Position numbers and translations under genes: made by a program
Notes under the pieces: generated by a model
The model's input: the letters and a program-made list of their open reading frames with translations, nothing else
Told to the model about the DNA's origin: nothing
The model's database searches: none
Shown here: positions 8,986-18,029 of the stretch, one piece after another
Numbering within the stretch: position 1 is the first letter of the stretch
How the letters are laid out: the number at the start of each line of letters is the position of its first letter
NCBI GenBank assembly: GCA_963809205.1
Contig: CAWEIS010000005.1
Location: 1-64,000, forward strand
Origin: DATLLN01 sp963809205
GTDB taxonomy: Bacteria > Actinomycetota > Thermoleophilia > Gaiellales > JAICJC01
DNA: 64,000 nucleotides
Direction of reading: 5' to 3'

Positions 8986-9606
8986 GTGGAGTCCGCACGG
9001 CAGGAGTTGACGAGGGAGATCCGGTGGATCCGGCGGGGCCGCTTCAGCGACGACGTCGACGCCTGGTTCTCGCGATTTGCGCCGGTGCCGGAGACCCGCG
9101 AGGACGACTACCTGATCGCCCCGGCCATGGCGGGCCTGTCCGTCAAGATCCGCGGCGGGTCGAGCTTCGACGTCAAGCAGTACCAGGGCGCGGTGGGGGC
9201 GGTGGACATCCCGGTCGAGGGCCCCAGCCGCATCGATTCCTGGCTCAAGTTCTCGTTTCCGCTGGCCGGGGGCGCGGACCCACCGCACGCCGCGAGCGCG
9301 TCCGCATGGCGGAAGGTGAGGAAGCGCCGGCAGATCTGCGTCTTTCCGGTCGCGGACGCGCGGCGCCAGACCGACTCGCCCGGGGACACCTGCTCGGTGG
9401 AACTCACGGAGGTGCAGGCCCTCGGTGACGCCTGGTGGACGCTCGGCTTCGAGGCACGTGGGCGGGGCGCGCTGGGAGGCATCAAACGCGCAGTCGCCAC
9501 CGTCTTCGACGAGCCGCCTCCCATGACCCCGGCGTTCCAGGCCGAAGAAGCGATGTCCTATGCCGAGTGGATCAACGAGCTCGCGACGGTGAGGGCCTAT
9601 GAGTAA
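8986..9606 (+). CDS. conserved hypothetical protein coupled to polyphosphate kinase 2
   Basis: Protein of 206 residues without a signal peptide or membrane segment. The pattern of alternating charged beta-strands ('TREIRWIRRGRF', 'GLSVKIRGGSSFDVKQY') is reminiscent of CYTH/triphosphatase-fold proteins, but I cannot confirm the ExExK signature. The GTG at 8986 has GGAGG ten bases upstream; an ATG at 8911 overlapping the SulP stop is an alternative start. It overlaps the PPK2 gene by 8 bases (ATGAGTAA), so the two are translated together, which suggests a role in polyphosphate or nucleotide-phosphate metabolism. Function unassigned. Confidence 0.6.
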   Translation: MESARQELTREIRWIRRGRFSDDVDAWFSRFAPVPETREDDYLIAPAMAGLSVKIRGGSSFDVKQYQGAVGAVDIPVEGPSRIDSWLKFSFPLAGGADPPHAASASAWRKVRKRRQICVFPVADARRQTDSPGDTCSVELTEVQALGDAWWTLGFEARGRGALGGIKRAVATVFDEPPPMTPAFQAEEAMSYAEWINELATVRAYE

Positions 9607-10393
9607 GCACAAGCAGGAGGCGCGGATGAAGCGCAAGCCCTACGAGAAGGAGATGCGACGGCTGCACGGCGAACTCGTGGCCCTGCAGGAGTGGGTCAAG
9701 GCGACCGGTGCGAAGATCTGCATCGTTTTCGAGGGCCGCGACACGGCCGGCAAGGGCGGGACGATCAAGCGGATCACCGAGCGCGTCAGCCCGCGGGTGT
9801 TCCGCGTGGTGGCGCTGCCGGCGCCGAGCGAACGGGAGCGGTCGCAGCTCTACGCGCAGCGCTACATCCGGCACTTCCCCTCGGCGGGCGAGGTCGTGAT
9901 CTTCGATCGCAGCTGGTACAACCGCGCCGGCGTGGAGCTGGTGATGGGCTTCTGTACCGAGGAGCAGACGGCCAGGTTCCTCGAGGGGGCTCCGCTGATC
10001 GAACGGACGATGGCGGACTCCGGGATCCTGCTTCTCAAGTACTGGCTCGAGGTGGACGCGGACGAGCAGACCCGGCGGCTGAAGGCCCGGATCGACGACC
10101 CGCGGAAGGTCTGGAAGCTCTCCGACATGGATCTCAAGTCGTACGGCCGGTGGTATGACTACTCGCGCGCCCGGGACGCGATGCTGCAGGCAACCGACAC
10201 GCCCTTTGCGCCGTGGTACATCGCCGACACGAGCGACAAGAAGCGAGGCCGGCTGAACATCATCTCCCACATCCTGAGCCAGATTCCGTACGAGCCGCTG
10301 GAGATTCCCGAGGTCGCGTTCCCGCCGCGCCAGGAGCCGGACGGCTACACCGAACCCGATCGGCCGCTGCAGTGGATTCCGGAGCCGTTTTGA
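9599..10393 (+). CDS. ppk2: polyphosphate kinase 2 family protein
   Basis: Cytoplasmic polyphosphate:nucleotide phosphotransferase of 264 residues, the normal size of one-domain PPK2. Walker A 'GRDTAGKGGT' is at 46-55 and the Walker B/lid region 'IFDRSWYNRAGVE' at 101-113. The family's 'MGFCTEEQ' and the aromatic 'WYDYSRARDAML' region follow. It uses polyphosphate to phosphorylate nucleotides, or the reverse; class I (NDP) versus AMP specificity is not certain. It overlaps the gene before it and, through TTGA, the lipid kinase after it, giving a three-gene translationally coupled unit. Confidence 0.93.
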   Translation: MSKHKQEARMKRKPYEKEMRRLHGELVALQEWVKATGAKICIVFEGRDTAGKGGTIKRITERVSPRVFRVVALPAPSERERSQLYAQRYIRHFPSAGEVVIFDRSWYNRAGVELVMGFCTEEQTARFLEGAPLIERTMADSGILLLKYWLEVDADEQTRRLKARIDDPRKVWKLSDMDLKSYGRWYDYSRARDAMLQATDTPFAPWYIADTSDKKRGRLNIISHILSQIPYEPLEIPEVAFPPRQEPDGYTEPDRPLQWIPEPF

Positions 10394-11733
10394 GCCCGGC
10401 GCCGCAGCCGAGCGGGCGCGACCGGGCCGTCGCGGCCTTGTCCCTGCTGGCGCTCGCCGCCGCGATCGTGCTGATCGTCGCCGGGGCGCTCGACAACGTG
10501 GGCGGGATCGTGGTCGCCATGCTGGGGCTCGTCGTGCTGATCGGAGCGGGCTGGACAGCCATATCCCGCCGCGGCACGGGGCGCACGGTCGCCCTCCTCA
10601 TCGGCGCCGGCGGGGCGGCGCTGCTGGTGGCAGCGATCTGGATCGCCGATGCGGTCTGGTGGCGATCGCTGGGTGCGGTGGCGCTCGGCATGATCTCCGT
10701 GGCCGCCGCGAGATCGGCGGTCCACCGTGGGGTCGAGGAGCTCGAGGCGGCGCCGACGCCGGGCACCCCGGTGGGGGCTGCGGCGCGCCCGGTGTTGATC
10801 ATGAACCCGAAGTCCGGCGGCGGAAAGGCCGTGAAGTTCAACCTCGCCGAGGAATGCGTGGCTCGCGGCATCCAGGCCGTGGTGCTGGGGCCGGGCGATG
10901 ACCTGCTGCAGCTCGCCGAGAGCGCGATCGAGGGGGGCGCCGACGTGATCGGCATGGCCGGAGGCGACGGCTCCCAGGCACTGATCGCCACCGTGGCGAG
11001 CCGAGCCGGGATTCCGCACGTGGTGGTGCCGGCGGGGACGCGCAACCACTTCGCGCTCGACCTCGGCCTCGACCGTGAGGACGTGGTCGGGGCCCTCGAT
11101 GCCTACGGGGAGGCGTCGGAGCGGACGATCGATCTGGCGACGGTCAACGGACGCGTCTTCGTCAACAACGCCTCGCTGGGGCTCTACGCGGAGATCGTCC
11201 AGTCGCCGGAGTACCGCGACGCCAAGATCCGCACCGCGTCCGAGATGCTGCCCGACCTGCTCGGCCCCGATGCCCAGCCGCTCGACCTGCGCTACACCGG
11301 ACCCAGCGGGGAGGCCCACACGACGGCACAGATGGTGCTCGTGTCCAACAATCCCTATCAGCTCGCCGATCTGTCGGGCATCGGAACCCGCGAGCGCATC
11401 GATCTCGGGGAGCTCGGCGTGGTCACGGCTCAGATCGAGGGTGCCCTGGCGGCTGAGCAGTTCGTCGCGCTCAACGCCGCCGGCCAGATCCGGCGCTTTC
11501 CGGGATGGCGCGAGTGGACGGCGGCTCGATTCCGCATCGACTCCGGCGGCCCGGTGCAGATCGGCGTCGACGGCGAGGCCATGAGCCTCGACCCGCCGCT
11601 GGTGTTCGAGAGCGTGCCGGGTGCGCTCCGCGTCCGGCTACCTCACCACGCCCCCGGCGTTTCCCCGGCGGCTCGCCGCATCTCTCGGTCGACGGTCAGT
11701 GAGCTGTGGGATCTGGTCGCCGGCCGCACCTGA
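10390..11733 (+). CDS. membrane-anchored diacylglycerol/sphingosine kinase-like lipid kinase
   Basis: Fusion-like protein of 447 residues. Residues 12-105 contain four hydrophobic helices. From about 134 on there is a DAGK catalytic domain with 'NPKSGGGK' (139-146), 'GGDGSQ' (191-196) and 'PAGTRNHFALDLGL', all nucleotide- and lipid-binding motifs of the YegS/DagK family. It probably phosphorylates a membrane lipid with ATP. The start is TTG at 10390, overlapping the PPK2 stop (TTGA); no better start exists before the first helix. Together with two PAP2 phosphatases upstream it could form a lipid phosphorylation/dephosphorylation pair. Confidence 0.85.
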   Translation: MSPAPQPSGRDRAVAALSLLALAAAIVLIVAGALDNVGGIVVAMLGLVVLIGAGWTAISRRGTGRTVALLIGAGGAALLVAAIWIADAVWWRSLGAVALGMISVAAARSAVHRGVEELEAAPTPGTPVGAAARPVLIMNPKSGGGKAVKFNLAEECVARGIQAVVLGPGDDLLQLAESAIEGGADVIGMAGGDGSQALIATVASRAGIPHVVVPAGTRNHFALDLGLDREDVVGALDAYGEASERTIDLATVNGRVFVNNASLGLYAEIVQSPEYRDAKIRTASEMLPDLLGPDAQPLDLRYTGPSGEAHTTAQMVLVSNNPYQLADLSGIGTRERIDLGELGVVTAQIEGALAAEQFVALNAAGQIRRFPGWREWTAARFRIDSGGPVQIGVDGEAMSLDPPLVFESVPGALRVRLPHHAPGVSPAARRISRSTVSELWDLVAGRT

Positions 11734-11758
11734 GCGGCCGCATGCGCCGCGCTCTGCG

Positions 11759-12166
11759 CTAGCCGGCCAGCGCCCGCTGCTTGAGCTTCTCGAACTCGGC
11801 CTCGTCGATCGCGCCGCTGTCGAGCAGCTGCTTCGCGCGCTCGATGTCCGCCACGCCGCCACTGCCACCACCGCTGCCGGCGGTCGTTCGGACGTACTCG
11901 TCCATCTGCTCGCGTTGCGCCTTCGCGCGCTCGAGGTTGCGCTGGGTCATCCCGTCGTTCTGGGTGACCACGTAGATGAACACCCCCAGGAACGGCACGA
12001 CGAGCGTGAAGATCAGCCAGCCGGCCTTGCCCCATCCGGACAGGTCGCGGCGGCGGAAGAGATCCCCCCAGATGCTGAACAGCAGCCAGAACCACGCGAC
12101 CCACAGGAAGAACACCAGCATCGTCCACACCACATCGAGAAACGGGTAGTCAGCCAACTGCAGCAC
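11759..12166 (-). CDS. SHOCT-domain membrane protein with PLDc_N-like helices
   Basis: Small protein of 135 residues with two N-terminal membrane segments ('MLVFFLWVAWFWLLFSIW', 'AGWLIFTLVVPFLGVFIYVV') in a phospholipase-D-nuclease-N-like arrangement. A Gly/Ser linker leads to a C-terminal SHOCT motif ('ERAKQLLDSGAIDEAEFEKLKQ'). The GTG start at 12166 has GGAGG eight bases upstream. The SHOCT part is an oligomerisation or membrane-tethering module in other bacteria; no enzymatic residues are seen. Confidence 0.8.
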   Translation of the reverse strand: MLQLADYPFLDVVWTMLVFFLWVAWFWLLFSIWGDLFRRRDLSGWGKAGWLIFTLVVPFLGVFIYVVTQNDGMTQRNLERAKAQREQMDEYVRTTAGSGGGSGGVADIERAKQLLDSGAIDEAEFEKLKQRALAG

Positions 12167-12241
12167 GGATCCTCCGATCGGGGATGGCCGGTCGAGGCGC
12201 GGGTCGACCTTCCATGAGCATAGAGCCGCCGTCGGAGGTCG

Positions 12242-14995
12242 TCATCCCGCCGCGCGCCGGGTCTCGAGCAGCGAGGGCTGGGGAGCGCTGCGGCGGCGCA
12301 GCCACTTGCCGGTCTCGATGACCAGCGGCAGCAGTGCGGCCAGTCCGACGCAGGCCAGCCATTCATGGCCCGTCAGCGACGTCGTCAGCAGCCCACTCTG
12401 GAAACCGGGCAGCTCGGTCGCCAGCACCAGCATCGCGAGCGGGAACAGCGAGATGGCGAGTGCCTTCAGCAGCGGCGCGTCGAGGCCGCTCGCCGGGTCT
12501 CGCCGGTTGGTGAGCGCGTTGAAGATGGTGCCTAGCCCCATCACGGCGAACGTCATCGTCAGTGACGCGGAGGCGACGTCGGTGCGCGGGTCGTCGGGGC
12601 CTGCCACCAGCGGGATCAGTGCCGCAACGAACAGGGTGGCGGCGTAGACGGCCCACAGCGTGATCGCCTGCCGGTTGGTGATCGGCAGGCCGGGGTTGCG
12701 CGGTGGGCGGTGCATCACGTCCGGAGCTCCGGGATCGACGGCGATCACCACCACCCCCGATGCGGTCACGAAGACGAGCAGATAGAGCACCATCAGCGGA
12801 GTCAACGCGACACCGTGGTTGATGTCGAAGGCGCTGGCCGCGAGGAACAGGAACACCAGCGCGAGCAGCTGGGTCATCTGGTAGCGGACGTAGGAGACGA
12901 CCTTCTCGTAGACCTTGCGGCCGATCTCGACGGCGTGCACCAGCGTGCCGAAGTTGTCGTCGGTCAGGATCATGCGGCCGGCCTGCTTCGTCACCTCGCT
13001 GCCGCTGCCCATCGCAACCCCGATGTCGGCCTGCTTGAGCGCCGCCGCGTCGTTGACCGCGTCGCCGGTCATCGCGACGATCAGACCCTGTTCCTGCATC
13101 AGCCGGGCCAGCCGCAGCTTGTCCTGCGGTGTCACGCGACCGAACACGTGCAGCTCGGGCAGGCGCCGTACGACCTCGTCGTCCGAGAGCGCCTGCAGCT
13201 CGGCGCCGCTGATCGCACCCGGGCCGAGGCCGAGGGTCTCGCCGATCGCGCGGGCGGTGACGGCGTGGTCGCCGGTGATCATGCGGACGTCGATGCCGGC
13301 GCCCAGCGCCGTCTGCACCGCAGACCTTGCCTCCGCGCGCAGCGGGTCGATGATGCCGACCATCGCCACGAATGACAACCCCTGGGTGAGCGACATCGGA
13401 TCATCCACCATCGCCTGCTGCTCGTCGTCGGCGACCAACCGGGCGGCGAACGCGAGCACCCGCAGACCCTGCTCGCCCATCCGCGCATTCGCCGCCTCGA
13501 TGTCGGCGCGTGTCTGATCGATCGGGTCCTGCGAGCCGCTGAGCGGGCCGCCCGACATGCTGCAGCGCGCCAGCACGACGTCGGGAGCACCCTTGACCAG
13601 CTCGATCAGGTGCTCCGCGCCGTCCAGCGTGACGCGATGAAACGTCGCCATGAACTTGTAGTCGGAGTCGAACGGCACCTCGGCGAGCCGCGGATAGGCG
13701 CGGCGCGTCTGCTCCGTGTCCACGCCCAGCTTCGCCGCCAGTACGACCAGGGCGGCCTCGGTCGGATCACCCACCACCGTGCCGTCTGCGCCGACGGCGG
13801 CGTCGCTGTCGAGCGCCAGCCCCAGGCCGAGCCTCGTGAAGTCCGGCACCGGCCGGCCGGCGACGCCGGTGATCGCACCGGTCTTGCGATAGCCCTCGCC
13901 TTCGACGGTGAACCAGTCGCCGGCCGCGTAGATCGTCGACACCATCATCTCGTTCATCGTCAGGGTGCCCGTCTTGTCGGTGTTGATCGCGCTGGTCGCG
14001 CCCAGCGTCTCGACGTCGGTCAGGTTCTTGACCACCGCGCGTGCGTCGGCCAGTTGCTTGGCGCCCATCGAGAGCAGCCCCGAGACGAACGCGGGCATGC
14101 CGGTCGGTATCGCCGAGATCGCCATCGCCGTGCCAAGCAGCAGCACGTCGCTGAAGTCCTCTCCGCGCGCGACGCCGACGATCACGATGAAGGCGACCGC
14201 GCCCCAGGCGATGATGCCGAGCACCTTTGTCAGCGAGCCGAGCTCCTTCTGCAGCGGCGAGCGCGTGCGGCTGATGGACGACAGCATCGTCGCGATCTGC
14301 CCCATCTCCGTCTGCATTCCGGTGGCGGTCACCACCATCGCTCCCGCGCCCCGAGTCACCGCGGTGTTCTGGAACAGCATGTTCGAGCGATCGCCGAGCG
14401 CGGCCTCGGCGCCCGGGAGGGTCGCCGCCGCCTTGCCGATCGGGGCGCTCTCCCCGGTCAGGGCCGCCTCCTGGGTCTCCAGGGTCGCCGAGTGGACGAT
14501 CCGTCCGTCCGCAGGCACGATGTCCCCGGCCTCGACCTGCACGATGTCGCCGGGCACGAGGTCGAGCGCCGGCACGAGCGCGACGGAGCCGTCCCGCACC
14601 ACCCGTGCCTGCGGCACCTGCAGGTTGGCCAGCGCGTCGATGCTGGCCCGCGCCTTCAGCTCCTGACGCGATCCGAGCACAACGTTCAGCAGGATCAGCA
14701 GGGCGACGATGATGCCGGTCGACACCTGGCCGATGACAACGCTGACAACGGCGACCGCGATCAGCATGATGTTCATCGGATCGCGCAGCTGGGCGAGCGC
14801 AACCGCCCACACCGAGGGCGACTCCTCCCCGGTGATCTGGTTGGGCCCCAGGCGGGCGAGCCGCTCGGCCGCCTCGGCGCCGGTCAGCCCGGTATCGATG
14901 TCCGAGCCCGCCGATGCGACGACCTCCGCCGCGTCGCGCGCGTACGGCGGGAGCGTGTCGGCCGCGGCCGTCGAGGTGTTCGAAACATCCGTCAT
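12242..14995 (-). CDS. P-type cation-transporting ATPase (P2-like) with altered core motifs
   Basis: ATP-driven cation pump in the cytoplasmic membrane, 917 residues. Present in order: N-terminal cation ATPase domain ('LTGAEAAERLARLGPNQI'), actuator loop 'LTGESAPIGK', phosphorylation site 'NTDKTGTLT' (Asp340), nucleotide-binding 'KGAPDVVL', 'MITGDHAVTARAIG' and the hinge 'TGDAVNDAAALKQADIG', then six C-terminal helices. Odd points: the fourth-helix ion motif reads PTGMP (297-301) where Ca/Na pumps have PEGLP, CSDKTG is replaced by NTDKTG, and DGVNDAPAL by DAVNDAAAL. The ion is therefore uncertain. It is followed (in transcription) by SHOCT and preceded by a cation/proton antiporter on the same strand. 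Confidence 0.88.
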   Translation of the reverse strand: MTDVSNTSTAAADTLPPYARDAAEVVASAGSDIDTGLTGAEAAERLARLGPNQITGEESPSVWAVALAQLRDPMNIMLIAVAVVSVVIGQVSTGIIVALLILLNVVLGSRQELKARASIDALANLQVPQARVVRDGSVALVPALDLVPGDIVQVEAGDIVPADGRIVHSATLETQEAALTGESAPIGKAAATLPGAEAALGDRSNMLFQNTAVTRGAGAMVVTATGMQTEMGQIATMLSSISRTRSPLQKELGSLTKVLGIIAWGAVAFIVIVGVARGEDFSDVLLLGTAMAISAIPTGMPAFVSGLLSMGAKQLADARAVVKNLTDVETLGATSAINTDKTGTLTMNEMMVSTIYAAGDWFTVEGEGYRKTGAITGVAGRPVPDFTRLGLGLALDSDAAVGADGTVVGDPTEAALVVLAAKLGVDTEQTRRAYPRLAEVPFDSDYKFMATFHRVTLDGAEHLIELVKGAPDVVLARCSMSGGPLSGSQDPIDQTRADIEAANARMGEQGLRVLAFAARLVADDEQQAMVDDPMSLTQGLSFVAMVGIIDPLRAEARSAVQTALGAGIDVRMITGDHAVTARAIGETLGLGPGAISGAELQALSDDEVVRRLPELHVFGRVTPQDKLRLARLMQEQGLIVAMTGDAVNDAAALKQADIGVAMGSGSEVTKQAGRMILTDDNFGTLVHAVEIGRKVYEKVVSYVRYQMTQLLALVFLFLAASAFDINHGVALTPLMVLYLLVFVTASGVVVIAVDPGAPDVMHRPPRNPGLPITNRQAITLWAVYAATLFVAALIPLVAGPDDPRTDVASASLTMTFAVMGLGTIFNALTNRRDPASGLDAPLLKALAISLFPLAMLVLATELPGFQSGLLTTSLTGHEWLACVGLAALLPLVIETGKWLRRRSAPQPSLLETRRAAG

Positions 14996-15064
14996 CGCGT
15001 CGGCCGACTCATGATCCGTTCATCGCCCACAGGTCGGCTGCGGAGTATTCCATACGCAGCACTG

Positions 15065-16333
15065 TCATCTCCGTGCAGCGTGTCGCCAGCGCTGGTGGGC
15101 GGCCGGCACCGCCTCCATTGTCGGCTTCGCGTCGTCCGGGTGCCGTCCGAACCAGGCGGCGTAGCGCGTGGTGAACGCCTTGGAGGTCAGCCCGTGGGCG
15201 AACACCGACAGCACGACCGTGAAGACGACGACGACCGTGATGGCGTGGACGTGCGGCACCTCCGAGCCCTCGAGCACGATGACGGTGAAGACGATCGAAG
15301 CCAGGCCGCGCGGCCCGAACCAGCCCACGAACGCCACGGTGGGAAGGCGGGCGCGGGTGCCCACGAGCGCAACGGCGACGGGCAGCATCCGCACGGCCGT
15401 CAGGCTGAGCACCCCGTACACCACAGACGTCCAGGTCAGGTCACCCAGCACCGGTCCCACCACGGCCGCGCCGAACACGACGAAGGTGGCGGCGCTGGCG
15501 ATCCCGCCGAGCTCCTCCGTGAGCGCGATGTCCTCGCCCGGCCGGCGCAGCGTTCCGTAGGTGAGTCCGGCGACGAACGCAGCGATGAATCCGCTTCCGC
15601 CCGGCGGCGTGGCCAGCCCGTACGAGATGGCTGCGATCCCCACCGGCACCGCGGGCAGCCACACCTGCTCGGCGAGGTTGTGACGCTTCACGTACCGCAG
15701 CAGCAGGCCGCCGATCGCTCCGGCCAGGATCCCGAACAGGACGCCGTAGCCGATCGCCTCGCAGACCACCCTGATCGCGGTCGGCGTGGACTCGGCATCG
15801 GCCTCCGTGCCGGCCAGGCCGATCGCGATGAACAGCAGCGGCACGCAGAGGCCGTCGTTCAGGCCGGACTCGACGTTCAGCCCCTGACGAATCCGCGAGG
15901 GGAGCCGCTCGTCGCTGACCACCGACTGACCGAGGGCGGCGTCGGTCGGCGCCAGGATGACGGCGAGCACAAGCGCCTCCGCGACGCTGAAGCCCGAGAA
16001 GTCGACCACGGCGAGCGCCCAGCCGGCGATGATCGTCAGCGGAAGCCCGATCCCCAGCAGGCGCAGTGGGACTGCGTATTCGTGGCGTAGGGCGGTCATG
16101 TCGATGCGCGCGGCGTCGGTGAACAGCACGAGGGTCAGCGTCACCTCGGCGAGCAGCCTGACCGGTTCGCTGTCCCCGCCGAGGTGGATCCAGTCGAGAG
16201 CGGAGCTGCCGAGCACGAACCCGCACCCGACGAACACGATCGGGGCTGTCAGCGGGGTGGTCTGGAAAGGGCGCGAGAACGCCGCATAGCCGACGATCAC
16301 GATTGCGATCGCCGCGAGATCCCAGCCGTTCAC
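15065..16333 (-). CDS. CPA1-type cation:proton antiporter (NhaP-like)
   Basis: Membrane Na+/H+ or K+/H+ exchanger of 422 residues with about twelve hydrophobic helices. The CPA1 signature 'ILAPTDAALGQSVV' and the ion-binding motif 'NVESGLNDGLCVPLLF' (Glu/Asn-Asp) are intact, as is 'WFGPRGLASIVF' near the C-terminus. There is no long cytoplasmic regulatory tail. It is 69 bases upstream of the P-type ATPase start, so the two may work together in ion or pH homeostasis. Confidence 0.9.
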   Translation of the reverse strand: MNGWDLAAIAIVIVGYAAFSRPFQTTPLTAPIVFVGCGFVLGSSALDWIHLGGDSEPVRLLAEVTLTLVLFTDAARIDMTALRHEYAVPLRLLGIGLPLTIIAGWALAVVDFSGFSVAEALVLAVILAPTDAALGQSVVSDERLPSRIRQGLNVESGLNDGLCVPLLFIAIGLAGTEADAESTPTAIRVVCEAIGYGVLFGILAGAIGGLLLRYVKRHNLAEQVWLPAVPVGIAAISYGLATPPGGSGFIAAFVAGLTYGTLRRPGEDIALTEELGGIASAATFVVFGAAVVGPVLGDLTWTSVVYGVLSLTAVRMLPVAVALVGTRARLPTVAFVGWFGPRGLASIVFTVIVLEGSEVPHVHAITVVVVFTVVLSVFAHGLTSKAFTTRYAAWFGRHPDDAKPTMEAVPAAHQRWRHAARR

Positions 16334-16409
16334 CCGGCCTCTCCTCTGCTTCAGCCCCGCCGTCGTGGTGGAGTCAGGCCGACAAGTATGTCATTGCCGG
16401 GTCGTCCTG

Positions 16410-16811
16410 CTACCGAACGATCACGTAGACGAGCAGCGCCAGTACGGCCGTCCAGGCGACGATCAGCCGAGCCGAGCGCGCCAGCCAGCGGCCGGTGTGG
16501 TAGCGGAGGAGCTGACCGCCGAGGTTGACCGCGGTGCCACCGCTGAGCGCGACCAGTGAGGCCTGGGGGAGGTCACGCACCGCCCGGCCCTGCCACGTCC
16601 GGATCATCTGGTCGGCTTCGCGGCGGGCAGCCAACCGGTAGAACGGCAGCCGCCGCCGCCGGTCGACCCAGAAGCCGAGCGCCTCCATCGTCTCCGACGG
16701 ATCCAGGCGCACCGGATCGCGCCGCGCATGCTGAGCCTCGCGGAGGACCGGCAGGACGACCGCGGCGATGCCGATCAGCCGGTACCCGACCTTGACGTAC
16801 GTGATGACCAC
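16410..16811 (-). CDS. hypothetical protein with terminal hydrophobic segments
   Basis: Unrecognised protein of 133 residues. It starts 'MVITYVKVGYRLIGIAAVVLPV', a hydrophobic stretch, and ends with 'LIVAWTAVLALLVYVIV', a second one. Between them is a basic region with 'MIRTWQGRAVRDLPQASLVAL'. It could be a small two-helix membrane protein with a cytoplasmic middle. It lies between the antiporter and a universal stress protein on the same strand. No family assignment. Confidence 0.55.
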   Translation of the reverse strand: MVITYVKVGYRLIGIAAVVLPVLREAQHARRDPVRLDPSETMEALGFWVDRRRRLPFYRLAARREADQMIRTWQGRAVRDLPQASLVALSGGTAVNLGGQLLRYHTGRWLARSARLIVAWTAVLALLVYVIVR

Positions 16812-16842
16812 ACCGGAACGGTAGCGCGCTGTTCGTTGAGGC

Positions 16843-17256
16843 TCAGTGGACGATCAGCACATCGCACGTGGCGTGCGCCGCGACCGAGCTCGAGACACTC
16901 TGCCCGAGCAGGCGCGGGATCACCCCGAGCTCCCGGCTTCCCACCACGATCAGATCCGCGCCGGCCTCGTTGGCGGCATGGACGATGGTCTCGGCGGGAT
17001 GGCCGATCGCGGGGACCAGTTTCACCGACAGCCCCGCGGCCCGCACCTTCTCGGCCGCCGTCTGGAGTTGGTCGCGGTGCTGCTGCGGCGTGTCGGTCGG
17101 GTCGATTGGCCCTGCGCTCCGCCCCGAGCTGATCGCAACCGGCGCCACGCTTGCGACCACAATCTCGGCGCCCAGCGCCTTGGCCAACTCGATCCCACGA
17201 TCGAGCGCCCGCTGCGCCTGCTCGCTGTCGTCGTAGCCCACGAGAATCGTCTGCAT
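16843..17256 (-). CDS. universal stress protein UspA family
   Basis: Cytoplasmic nucleotide-binding stress protein of 137 residues. It begins 'MQTILVGYDDSEQAQRALDRG', the usual first strand with the ATP-contacting Asp. The C-terminal signature 'GADLIVVGSRELGVIPRLLGQSVSSSVAAH' matches the Gly-rich ATP-binding loop (G-2x-G-9x-G-S/T). ATG 17256 has GAGGAG eight bases upstream; a TTG two codons earlier is less likely. Single-domain member. Confidence 0.9.
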   Translation of the reverse strand: MQTILVGYDDSEQAQRALDRGIELAKALGAEIVVASVAPVAISSGRSAGPIDPTDTPQQHRDQLQTAAEKVRAAGLSVKLVPAIGHPAETIVHAANEAGADLIVVGSRELGVIPRLLGQSVSSSVAAHATCDVLIVH

Positions 17257-17389
17257 GGCCAACTCCTCTCCCGTCGCGATCTGCGAACCACCGGCGATTC
17301 TCCTCTCTCAGCCAGCGGCGCGCAAGCGGATCGCGCCCGTGGTACGTGCTATGCCTTCGGTGCGCGCCGGATCAGCGAAGGAGGCCTCC

Positions 17390-18025
17390 ATGGAACCCGC
17401 GAGCACGTACCCGCTCAGCCTGTCGGTCGACTACCCCGACAGAGACCTCAACCGGCTGACGACGGCCTTCCGAGTGATCGTCGCCATTCCGATCCTGGTG
17501 GTGATCGGCTCGGTGGCGGGCCAAAGCTGGAGCTGGCAGAGCGCGGGCGGCGGCCGCGGTGCCGCGGCCGGCGCCGGCGGCCTGCTGTTCTTCGGGCCGC
17601 TGCTGATGATCGTGTTCCGGCAGAAGTACCCGCGGTGGTGGTTCGACTGGAACCTGGAGCTGCTGCGGTTCATCGACCGCGTCGCCGTCTACATGCTGGT
17701 GATGGACGATCGCTACCCGTCCACCGACGAGCGCCAGTCGGTCAATCTGGAGATCGCCTACCCGGAGGTGCGGACCGAGCTCAACCGCTGGCTGCCGCTG
17801 GTCAAGTGGCTGCTCGCGATCCCGCACTACATCGTGCTGTTCTTCCTCGGCATCGCGGCGTTCTTCGTGGTCGTGTTCGCGTGGTTCGCCGTGCTGTTCA
17901 CCGCCCACTACCCCCGCGGGGCGTTTGAGTTCGTCGAGGGCGTGATCCGCTGGCACAACCGCGTCGCCGGCTACGCGCTGATCCTGACCACCGACCGCTA
18001 CCCGCCGTTCCGCCTGGCGGCGTGA
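17390..18025 (+). CDS. DUF4389 membrane protein
   Basis: Protein of 211 residues in which the DUF4389 pattern occurs twice: 'YPLSLSVDYPDRDLNRLTTAFR' near the start and 'EVRTELNRWLPLVKWLLAIP' in the second half. Each is followed by a hydrophobic helix and then an aromatic motif ('RWWFDWNLELLRF', 'GVIRWHNRVAGY'). AAGGAGG precedes the ATG. Membrane location is clear; no function is known for the family. Confidence 0.8.
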   Translation: MEPASTYPLSLSVDYPDRDLNRLTTAFRVIVAIPILVVIGSVAGQSWSWQSAGGGRGAAAGAGGLLFFGPLLMIVFRQKYPRWWFDWNLELLRFIDRVAVYMLVMDDRYPSTDERQSVNLEIAYPEVRTELNRWLPLVKWLLAIPHYIVLFFLGIAAFFVVVFAWFAVLFTAHYPRGAFEFVEGVIRWHNRVAGYALILTTDRYPPFRLAA

Positions 18026-18029
18026 CGCC

